Assembly (NCBI GenBank): GCA_023231475.1
Contig: JALJEE010002442.1
Coordinates: 1 to 44,635 of the forward strand
DNA length: 44,635 bases
Direction: 5' to 3'
Origin: Seison nebaliae
Taxonomy: Eukaryota > Rotifera > Pararotatoria > Seisonacea > Seisonidae
The notes under the pieces are model-generated. The model did no database searches. It saw only the letters and a program-made list of their open reading frames with translations, and was not told the DNA's origin. A program made the position numbers and the translations under genes. Positions 22,987 through 32,191 of the stretch are shown here, one piece after another; within the stretch, counting starts at the first letter, position 1, and each line of letters opens with the position of its first letter.

Positions 22987-24195
22987 TCATACTTTATAGG
23001 CGGATGGTATTCGCTTGAATAAATCATAATTTCCAATGGAATGTGACGTATGAACTCCAACATTATCACCGGGACTATTGATTAAATAACTTTGTATTCG
23101 ACTTAATCTGTCGATCCGCCGATTATCATTTTCATCATTGACGGTTTTCGATAAATACGATTTCCTTATATCGCTATTGGTATTTTTCTTGGCAGTCGAA
23201 TGGAAAGTGTTGGTAGACGACGGTAAATCATATTTCTTCTTAAACGAATAAGATCGATCGATATGTGCAGTATTCTGATTGTTAATATGATTAGTTGTAT
23301 TATTATTTATATGGTAGTGATCACGACGAACGGTAGGAGACGAATAATAAGAAGAATTAGTACGATGTGCAAATGAATGTCCCAAATGATTATTTGTTCT
23401 CGAACTCACTAAATATCGATTATCCTTCAACTCATTTGCACTGGCACTATTTGAAATTGAGTTATATGTCGATGGATGATTGTATGAGCGATAAGTTGGA
23501 GGCATATTTCTATTAGACGATGACATAGTTGATAATGAGGTGTTCGTCGTCGACGACATATTGACCGATGATGATGTTGACGATGGATTGAACGACGATA
23601 AGTGAGAGGGCCGATAAGCACTAGAATTCCGGTGTAATCTTCCGTTATGTGTGGTATGACTTCGAGAAAAGGCTGAACGAGAATTCTGTCGAATTTCATT
23701 TGAATAGATATCTGGTATCATACCTAGCGAGGAAGGAATCATTCGAACTGATGTAACACCATAAATCTTTCTCTCATAATCGATCAATTGTCTCCAGAAA
23801 CCACAATTTGGTCGAATGAATTGACGACGAGATTTTACATGATCATGTGCCTGTTTTAATCTCATGGCACAATATCTGATGAGGTAGGCTATGCATATGG
23901 TTGCTGATCGTGAAACACCAGCCACACAATGCACTAAAGTGCGACCACCTTTCAATTCATGTTCGTGGATCTTCTCGAGTAACTTGTCGAAATATGTCGC
24001 TAAATTTGCTTGAGCACTGTCGTCGATGGATATCTTTATACTTTCCACTCCATAAACTTCCTGCTTGGGAATTTCATGACTAATGTTCATCAAACATGTT
24101 ATTCCATGAAGTTTCAAGTTGTCTCTATGTGCGGCCGCACCCGATGACAGGTATAATGAATCCGTAATTTTCGCTACTTGAGTGAAGAAGGACAT
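22987..24195 (-). CDS. DUSP14-like atypical dual-specificity phosphatase
   Basis: One uninterrupted frame of 402 residues. Residues 1-145 form a complete dual-specificity phosphatase domain: VAKITDSLYLSSG start, general-acid Asp in SIDDSAQAN, and the signature loop HCVAGVSRSAT with catalytic Cys and Arg. Then come RRQFIRPNCGFWRQLIDYERKIYG and SVRMIPSSLGMIPDIY, which match the C-terminal end of vertebrate DUSP14 and its DUSP18/21 relatives. These enzymes remove phosphate from Tyr/Ser/Thr of signalling proteins, often in MAPK or TAK1 pathways. Vertebrate DUSP14 is about 198 residues. Here an extra tail of some 230 residues is Ser/Asn/Thr/His-rich and disordered. No introns are needed, unlike most neighbours. 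The enzyme call is firm; the tail's role is unknown. Confidence 0.93.
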   Translation of the reverse strand: MSFFTQVAKITDSLYLSSGAAAHRDNLKLHGITCLMNISHEIPKQEVYGVESIKISIDDSAQANLATYFDKLLEKIHEHELKGGRTLVHCVAGVSRSATICIAYLIRYCAMRLKQAHDHVKSRRQFIRPNCGFWRQLIDYERKIYGVTSVRMIPSSLGMIPDIYSNEIRQNSRSAFSRSHTTHNGRLHRNSSAYRPSHLSSFNPSSTSSSVNMSSTTNTSLSTMSSSNRNMPPTYRSYNHPSTYNSISNSASANELKDNRYLVSSRTNNHLGHSFAHRTNSSYYSSPTVRRDHYHINNNTTNHINNQNTAHIDRSYSFKKKYDLPSSTNTFHSTAKKNTNSDIRKSYLSKTVNDENDNRRIDRLSRIQSYLINSPGDNVGVHTSHSIGNYDLFKRIPSAYKV

Positions 24196-24627
24196 ACCTT
24201 TTTTTCGTTGTAGTAGAAGAAAAACAGAAGAGAATAAATAGAATGAAATTTCGAATAATTTTTATTCAACACCATTACAATTATCGAGATCATCATCATT
24301 ATGATGACTATTTCTTCAAAGGCGGAATATGTGCCATGAGAGACATGATGAAAAAGAAGGAAAGTTATACAGAAAGAAATTTAAGGACAAAGAAACAAGT
24401 TTTCTGTCTGAAGTATAGAAATAATGCTTAAAACAAAATCATTTACTCATATTCATGAAATACATATATTTGGAAGCAGAATGGTAGAACGCAAATGAAT
24501 TTCGTACAGAAGTGTTACATTATGTCATACGTCGACCATATGCATAAAGAATTACCAAGATAAATTATAATAATATGACGTCGAATAGAAATAGTCGGTG
24601 AGAATGATGAGAAAAAAAAATAGGAAC

Positions 24628-24750
24628 CTTGCTCGTACCCATAGCGTTGGCAAAGTAGATTGATAAAATTGAGTCGTCCGTTCGCCATTAGTTTTGTTGC
24701 ATAATTTTTCAGTTGATAGAAATTGTCGACGTCCGAGAAGAAAGATAAGT
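24628..24750 (-). CDS. Candidate exon of a small peptide precursor
   Basis: A minus-strand exon-like segment follows an acceptor (TTATATTATCAG, ending at 24751) and stops at a donor near 24627 or 24638. It encodes SDVDNFYQLKNYATKLMANG, continuing to LNFINLLCQRYG. The last part resembles the end of NPY-family peptides (YINL-x-x-RQRYG), but the usual Arg before Gln is Cys and no dibasic cleavage site is seen. Signal-peptide and C-terminal exons were not found. It could be chance or an exon of another protein. Confidence 0.28.
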
Positions 24751-24839
24751 CTGATAATATAAAAGAAATGGGATGAGAGAAGAAGAGCAAATGAAAACTT
24801 TTGAATGCGGAGAATGTGTGCAGTAAGTTATGCACTTTA

Positions 24840-27800
24840 CTTTATGAAAATGTCCATTGCTGTTCTTTCTTGTGTTTGGTTTGAGTAGAATTTTATAATA
24901 TAAGAGATTTGGTAGAAAGGAAAAGATAAAAGAAGAAAAGAAAAGTATAATAGGAATGACAGGAGAAATATTCTTTTGATTTATCTATTTTATATTTCTT
25001 CTTTCCGTTCTGATTGAGAAGTGAATATTATTCTCTAATATCTTCTTTTGTCAATCGAAGCAAATAATGTTCCACTTCGCACAGCAACACCCAATAAACT
25101 CACTTTCTGCTTGTTTTCTGTCATTAAATTAGATGAAATATATGAGTGACGCACATAATGAAATAATAATTAATAATCTTATAGGGACTTCTCCCATTGA
25201 GCAGAAGTATTAGAAGTCAAAACACGCATGTCAAACCAGAAAAATATTTGTAAATCTTATACATTTATTGACGTTTACAAATTTTGGTAACAAAAAAAAT
25301 TTCAAACTCTATTTCAAACTGAAGTTAATTATTGACGTTTAATAAAAACGAATTTTCTAATTGGAATCCTATAAAGATTTACAAAAATGTATTTGTAAGG
25401 GAATAATGTCTTCGATTTGTAGAAAAGAACTCTTATAAACGGAATTGTCCTACCAATCCAATTGTCCGTGCACTAAAATTATCTGACTGTACATATTTAT
25501 TATGCATAAAATAGTTAACTTACACACAGTTGTTAATTTATCATTTACATTCGAAAAGAGATTTGTTTATTATATCAAGGAAAATGGACAACAATTTCTT
25601 CGATGTAATTCCCAACATTATTTCTACATCTTCCAAATACATAATCAAACCTGTCAATTAATATCTTCTTAATAATGAGATTGCGATCTCATAAATTTCA
25701 TTCGTTACGTTCACTCTTATACATGAAATATTCTCATCAATTGTTGTTTTTAGTAGCTCGACGTTAGTGTTCGTGAAGCGTCTCATTGACAACATAAATT
25801 GATTGATCGTCAATTGTTATAACTAGGAGAATTTTCCATGTTCTTTCACCAATAATTCTTCCATATTTCTTCTTGATTATTCTTCTTGAGTTATTATCTC
25901 CTCCAATTTAATAGTAGTCGATTGACAATAGTAGAGGAGAAACAATAGAATTTATTTCATTCATACATAATGTCATCGATATTATAATGTCTCGAATTCT
26001 TACACGATTTTTTATTGGAAATTTGCATCGATTTCTCAAATTTCCCCAAGAAATACTGAAACATTTAAGAAAATGAAATTATTCTACATAGAATCCATAT
26101 GGTACTAAAATAAAGAAAGAATTGTCATCCATCGAAATGAAATATTTTCTCATTTACTGGAAAGTGAACGAAGGTCACCATTGGGATAGAAATATATAAG
26201 AAGGAATGGAAACTTTTTTCCTTCTTCCACTTGTCTTCGGACAAAAATGGTTAAAATATTATTTTACTCGTTGCCATAGTAATGAGCGTTACAGTCCATC
26301 ATAAATTATAATGTATGGCAGGGAGGACGATAAAAAAAACTTCTGGGGAGTAGATGGATCTTGTACAACAATCTTATCGGTGCCAGTTAGAAATACGTAA
26401 AGAAACTGGAAGAAATTACAAAGGAAACTTTATTTAAATAACCCTCGATCGCATTTCTCTCATTGCATATTTGTCTACATTACTCTTATGTCGAATATCT
26501 TACATAACCATCCAATGTACATCAACAATCGCACATTATTTCTACGAATGTTTACCGGTGGATTAGCAGAGGACAATGTACTTATTGTGTATGGGGGAAA
26601 TTCATGAAATGAACGAGATAAAAATGAATTCTTCTCAATTATCAGAAAATTTAAAGGACCTTTTTTTATTTCCTCTCCAAATATTTAGATTGGGAACCTA
26701 TTAATTCCATAGGACACATGAACAAAAATCATCAAATAAAAATCGAATAGAAAACATTGCCAAATTTTTTTATTGTTTTTGGAACAAATTGGATCTTCTA
26801 GGGAAAATTATTCAATTGATTAACTTTCTTCAATATTCAAATGATCATTTGATTATACAACAAAAAATAAAATTTTAAAGTCAGATAATGAATTTTGAAT
26901 AGAATCATTTTTCTCGAAATAGAAAAACGGGTGAAAGTTAAAGTTTTGTAAGTAGCAGCGGTTCGACTGTACAGTATTACATATTCTGTGAAGTTGTAAG
27001 GAGGAATTAAATGATTTTCAATTGACCTTTAAACTTCTCCCATAATGTTATCAGCATCTTTATCTGGAACAAATATTTACAAAAACTACCTAACACTATC
27101 AGGGTGAGTAAGAGCATATAAAGAAATAAAGAAGAATGACTACCAGTTACTACAAAAACACTTTACATGTTAACACATAATGTTCATTGAACAGTTTCGA
27201 ATTTTCTCTGTATCAACCCGTATATTTGTTGTTAATTTCACACTTATGATTCAGGCGTTTCCCATGAAAAATTCTTGATGTTTCTCGTCATATTTTTCTC
27301 TTATCAGAATCCTATTCTGATTTCCATTTTTGTTTATTTTCAGCATTATCAGAAATTGTTATCCAAATAACTTTAATAGGAAAAAAGTAAAGATAGTATC
27401 CGTTCTTATAAAAGTATAATCGATGTAGTTTACTACATTTTTTTGAACATTATTCTTTCTCCATAATTATTACCACGAATAATACAAAATTAATGAAAAC
27501 AAATTCTTGCACATTTCATTTAGAGAATCTCAATAGAAAATCATAAGAGCTATACAACAACCTAAATAACATTAGTAGGATGTTCCTGTGTACCATAAAA
27601 TTTCTCTCTTTTGACACTAACATTATTTAACATATCATCGGGAAACGGTAGAAATGAGAGACCGGTAAATGATAAGTAAATGTCCTATTTGGCCTTCAAT
27701 CTCAATAATTTATTGCATGAAATGAACAGGTTTATCGATCCGTATTGTATGTGTTAATGAGGAAGAATATTCGGTTGTTTATAAAAATAATTATTACTCA

Positions 27801-28550
27801 TCATCAATACATAGAAAGATTGGTTAAGGTAATACACAAATTCCTCTTTCTAATCAATCGATTCTAGTCACACGAACCAATTTCCCCATATGTCTCACAA
27901 ATTTATTCATCGTTTCCTATTTCGACTTCTCTTTTCGTTTGATGAAATCATCTGATCGAGAACATCGGTATCATTGTCGTTTTACCCGATCAATACCTAA
28001 TTTATTTTAATAACCAACAAATAAACAGATGGATGATTGGCGGAAAATCAACGTAGAACTAGAATACGTATAATAATAATTCATTCCCAAATGAAATCGA
28101 GTAATTATAAGGGATTCCTCTCTCATTTCCTTCTCCTAATTATTGTTCCGTCATGGTAACATCCGATCATTTCGTCCATATTCCATTCTCTGCCATCCCA
28201 AGGACATTAGTTGCCATTTGGTCAATACTCTCAATTTGTTATTACCAAACAATTTATTTTATTGATGAAAGAAAATTAATAGAAAATTATTGAAAAAATA
28301 ATAATTTTTAAAGACTTCTATTATTCTCAATGTCTAACAAGTTTTAGTTACGACAAATTCTCCAACTCTACTCCAACGGACGTCCATATAAGTTACATAA
28401 TATTATCAAGAAAAAGAATTCCATTGTCATTCTCAAAGAATTGTGTGAGAAATATGTGTTAGACGGAGAAAGAGGGTGATGGATAAAAATTGTAAATTTT
28501 TTGGAAACCGACATATTTCTAATTGATATCGTTTCAGTTTTCATCTGATA
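24840..28550. other. Gene-poor 3.7-kb stretch
   Basis: No ORF above about 60 codons and no recognisable RNA gene was found. The DNA is AT-rich throughout. One imperfect X-box-like word, GTTGCCATAGTAAT, lies at 26270-26283. It follows ATGGTTAAAATATTATTTTA at 26249, which could start a signal peptide but closes quickly. This may be a long 5' region of flanking genes, large introns or repeats too diverged to see. Confidence 0.35.
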
Positions 28551-28757
28551 TTAAACGTCTGATAATTTCTTCTTACTATTTAACTTGAATTGCGTAATTA
28601 ATATTCGTCTAATATTCTTTTCGTTCGGTTCTCGGGAGGAAGGGAAAGTAGAAGAAAAAGTTTGTGTTCGATAAGTATAAGAAGGAGAATTTCTATTGTT
28701 ATGTTGCAAAGAGCGAAATAAGTTCATAAAGTTTTCGTAATCATCGAACCAACTCAT
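28551..28757 (-). CDS. Small hypothetical protein or exon
   Basis: From an ATG at 28757 the frame reads MSWFDDYENFMNLFRSL, then an Asn/Ser/Tyr/Thr-rich part and a Lys-rich end, 68 residues in all. The sequence looks more protein-like than nearby frames (aromatic and charged N-terminus, few runs). However, there is no recognised domain, and neighbouring exons could not be identified. Confidence 0.28.
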   Translation of the reverse strand: MSWFDDYENFMNLFRSLQHNNRNSPSYTYRTQTFSSTFPSSREPNEKNIRRILITQFKLNSKKKLSDV

Positions 28758-28805
28758 AGTTCGGTAATATGATACATTCGACAAAATAACGTTTATCTGA
28801 ACCAA

Positions 28806-29960
28806 TTTCCAACTTTATAAGAAGAATATCATATTATATTAACTATTATTTGGAAGGTCGAATTGAATATACTTGGCACAAACGATTTCATAAGTCAAAT
28901 GAAAATGAGGGAATTGGCAATTATTCACTTAATGAGAAATGAAACGTTTCACTGCCATGGTGCTAATCAAAAATGCTGAAAGACTGATGAAAGATGGAAA
29001 TGGAATGAAAACAAATATCATTCTTGATTTTTTTCCGTTATATCATTTCCAGTTCTCTCACGAGAGATGGTGAAAGAGGAGAAGTTTAATAAAATCAACC
29101 GTCAATTATGAGAGGTTGAGAATGGAATGGATAGAAAATGGAATTACAAGGAAAATGATGTAATGAATTAGTTTATCATTTTATATTTATCTTTACTATA
29201 AATTCATTACTCTTCATTAAAAATGGTCTTCTTCCGTCTTGGTCTGAAAATGGTGGAATCTGAATGTGAATGAACGTCGAAATGAGAGTAAATGGAATTT
29301 CATTGGCATCGTAAATATTCTTTCCGTTTCGTTCGATTAAGTGATGAAAGAATCATAAATTTTAATTCATCTTCCTTTCCTACTTACAAACAGGCTCACT
29401 TTCTCTCACTAATCGAGAAGAATTCATGATCGTTAAATTTCCGGTTTGTCAATCTCTCGATTCGATTTAATAATTGATGGAATGGTTGAGGCAATACAGA
29501 AGGATTCTTATCATTTCCGTCATTTTCTCCCAATACCTTTCTCAATACCTCTCCCAATACCTCTTCCGCTCTCTCCCTCTCTCTCCCTCTCCCATATCTC
29601 CAATGGTGATGTCATTCAGAATGATAAAGATTTTAAATTATTTATTTTAAAATTTCCTGTTTTCCCCATATCAAACATAATTCTAACACACCCTTCCAAT
29701 GAGATATTTTTATTATTGAATTTTATTGATGTAACATCGTTGATATTGATGAATTTTGAAAAATAAAGTATGAAAATTATTTCTTTAAAGGAACGAATGG
29801 GAAATGAACAATAATTCCCATCAGACCAAAAGTCGAATTGATCATCTTGCTGCCTTAAAGTGCATTCGATGAATGAGCAGCGAAGTGCAGAAAAGGGCGA
29901 TGATGAAAGTTGAATGATTATGGATGAATGTCATTGGCGATGCATAATCAAATTAATATT
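28806..29960. other. Intergenic stretch with a pyrimidine-rich microrepeat
   Basis: No supported gene. Near 29530-29598 the plus strand has three tandem copies of a CAATACCT-TCTC-like unit followed by a CT-rich run. The flanking DNA is AT-rich, and its right end is the 3' flank of the CFAP90-like gene. Confidence 0.4.
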
Positions 29961-30502
29961 TTATCGAAATAAAACATTCTTCCCCTGAGTCATGCCAGAA
30001 ATTCCTGTGCGGTTATAAAAATTATTTTTCACGTGTTGTATTCGAATGTGTTTCCGATCGAGTACCTCCAACTGTGTGTGCCGATGTCCATATAATGAAT
30101 TGCTTCGAGTTGGAATAATTTTTTTTTTCTCCTAAAAATTAATGAACATTTCCTTTAACGAACATTGTCGATTGGATCGAACCTCTTCCCATTGATAGAG
30201 ATTTGCATTACGAGCATGACGACGATCACTTCTTGGCGCCTTCTCATTATAACCTTCTTCGATTTTGAATAATTGATCATAAGATGAAAGTTTCTGATAC
30301 TAATACCACAATGAATGAAATGAATTATTTTAATTTGAAAAAGTTCTGAATTTCTAACTGGTTTCATATTATGATAAACGGACATTTCTGGTTTGTCGAT
30401 ATGACGAACTGGTGGCACGAAAGCATTTGCTGTTAACTGACAAGTTCTTCCACGTACTTCACATTGCCCACTACCAACACTTACCGTCAGATTATGTGTC
30501 AT
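29961..30502 (-). CDS. CFAP90: CFAP90-like axonemal protein (C5orf49 family)
   Basis: Four exons (30502-30485, 30436-30359, 30293-30183, 30131-29961) join to 378 nt, 125 residues. All introns are in phase 0, and the first has a perfect GTAAGT donor. The order of landmarks matches vertebrate CFAP90. An N-terminal NAFVPP corresponds to the SYIPP box. SYDQLFKIEEGYNEK, SDRRHAR and WEE correspond to LYD-IFKR-DY-QK, DDREHAK and NEE. Near the C-terminus, IIPTRSNSLYGHR corresponds to the VYGKR box, and VKNNFYNRTGI to the FYRKNDI box. CFAP90 is a small protein inside the doublet microtubules of motile cilia. It is divergently arranged with the IFT25 gene, with an X-box between. The identification rests on remembered family patterns and was not searched; the short first exon is the least certain part. 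Confidence 0.75.
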
Positions 30503-30688
30503 TCTATGCTGGACGATATTCAATGAAAAACAAAGAAGTTTTTGTGAGAGAAATATTAATAAATGTTCCCAGACTAACAAGTTTCCTCATGAAAAAAAAA
30601 GAAAATGTTTTCGCCCTAACATAATTTGGCAAACAGCTGAATAGAATAAATTGAATGGCGAAAGAAAAACAATTCTGCTACTCATTTG

Positions 30689-30701
30689 GTTGCCTAGCAA
30701 C
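30689..30701. promoter_or_regulatory. X-box (RFX binding site) in a bidirectional promoter
   Basis: GTTGCCTAGCAAC matches the RFX X-box consensus (GTNRCC, 0-3 nt spacer, RGYAAC) with no mismatch and is almost palindromic. It lies 187 nt upstream of the CFAP90-like start on one side and 169 nt upstream of the IFT25 start on the other. RFX factors control ciliary genes in animals, and both flanking genes are ciliary. Confidence 0.75.
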
Positions 30702-30869
30702 GATGAGGAACAAGAAACATTTCATTGTTCTGAAATTCTCTTTTATTTTTCTTTATTAACAAAACGGAAATTTAATCAGTTCGATGGTGGATGAGTTCCA
30801 ATTGAAAATTTCTGAAATTTTTTTTCCTTTTTTTAAATTTCATTTTCTTTAGTTTTCTTCATTCATCTC

Positions 30870-31277
30870 ATGGAATATCCATTAACTACGAACGAAGCAC
30901 AAATCGCTTACACTACTTCAGATGATCCGAAATTTCCGGCTAATCATATTTTAGAATTTGGAGAAGAAAGAAAATATTGGGTAACTACAGGATTAGCGCC
31001 CCAGATAGTGGCATTGAATTTATTAAAAGGAATTGTTGTTAAAACTCTAAAAATATTTTGTCGTAATATAAAAATCATTAGACTCCAATTGAAAGTGGAG
31101 AAAGGTGACGCTGTGCCGTTAGGTCCGATCGAACTCTCTGAACAATTAGAAGGGGAAGACCAGATCTGTACAATTCCCATATTTAAAGCAAAAATTACTG
31201 GAATTCAAATATACATTGATGAAACATTTGGCCATTTCAGCATGATTCAAAAAATCATCTTCTCAGAGTTAAAGTGA
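30870..31277 (+). CDS. IFT25: Intraflagellar transport protein 25 (HSPB11-like)
   Basis: A single coding exon of 135 residues, close to human HSPB11/IFT25 (144). The beta-sandwich (galactose-binding-like) pattern is kept. TTSDDPKFPANHILEFGEE matches the ATSSDEKHPPENIIDGNPE region. YWVTTGLAPQ matches FWTTTGMFPQ. The C-terminal DETFGHFSMIQKIIFSE matches the SAFDHFASVHSVSAE end. IFT25 pairs with IFT27 in the IFT-B complex and helps export BBSome and Hedgehog cargo from cilia. A polypyrimidine tract and AG (acceptor at 30853-30854) lie 15 nt before the ATG, suggesting a 5'-UTR intron or trans-splice site. Transcription diverges from the CFAP90-like gene over a shared X-box. Confidence 0.85.
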   Translation: MEYPLTTNEAQIAYTTSDDPKFPANHILEFGEERKYWVTTGLAPQIVALNLLKGIVVKTLKIFCRNIKIIRLQLKVEKGDAVPLGPIELSEQLEGEDQICTIPIFKAKITGIQIYIDETFGHFSMIQKIIFSELK

Positions 31278-32191
31278 TAGAGAAATAGCCTAAATAGAAT
31301 AATTTATTGAACCGATAAAAGTTCATTAATAAAAGAATTATTAAGGAGAATAAAGACAAGCAGAAATTTTCTTTGGAACAAAAGGAAGAAAAGATTTTTT
31401 TTGACATAAGAAAACGATGATGATTGTCGCTATTTAAATAAAGAAGGGAAAAGAAATATTTCTTTATATTCTCCAACTCTTCTCATTAATTCGGGGGATG
31501 AAAATCGAGAAAAAAAACTATATGTAATTTTTAATTTTAAGTAATAATAATTTTCTGTTTATTCGGTATTTGTTGTTGTTGTTGTTGTTATTGTTGTTAT
31601 TGTTGTGGTAACGGAAAGATAAAATGATATTCATAATGCTAATAAAGATGATAATAATGAAGGAATTTTAGAGAATATAAAAAAATTAGGAATGACTAAG
31701 AATTTCATCTGAATTAGTTTCTGAAAATAAATTAAATATCAAAATATAATATTAACAAGAAATAATGATTTCCGTCGTTGACGAAAATTGAATCGTATAA
31801 GATTGATGTGAATGAGATCAGATTCAAAAGAAGATTCAAGAGGAAGCAAGTTAATTGTTAGGAAACAATAGAAAATATATTTAAAAAATTTCATTATAAT
31901 ATTTAGAATTGCATTGCGATGAAGGTTGTAAAAAAAAGAGGAAAATAAATATAGATTTTAAGTGAGTTGTTCTTTTTCGTTAAGTTGGATAATTGAAAGA
32001 AATCGACGAAAAATAAACTTTGAACGAAAACTTGGAAATAAATTCACTCGAATATTGTCTCTCCAATCGCTTCTGTTATTTTTCACTAAACAAAAAGAAA
32101 CGGAAGAAAAAATAATAAAATGTTCAACTGAAAATCAAAAATATTGATTAATTACAATAAATTTAAATTTAAATAAAAAATATGAAAATAA
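31278..32191. other. Intergenic stretch with a TGT/TTG microsatellite
   Basis: AT-rich DNA containing a (TGT)n-like run at about 31570-31605. No gene is visible. It lies between the 3' ends of IFT25 (+) and the FERM gene (-). Confidence 0.4.

Noticed and set aside
23427-23699. 90-codon minus-strand ORF inside the DUSP gene
   Set aside because: It is an overlapping frame of the DUSP tail and is made of His/Arg runs produced by the Ser/Asn-rich codons.
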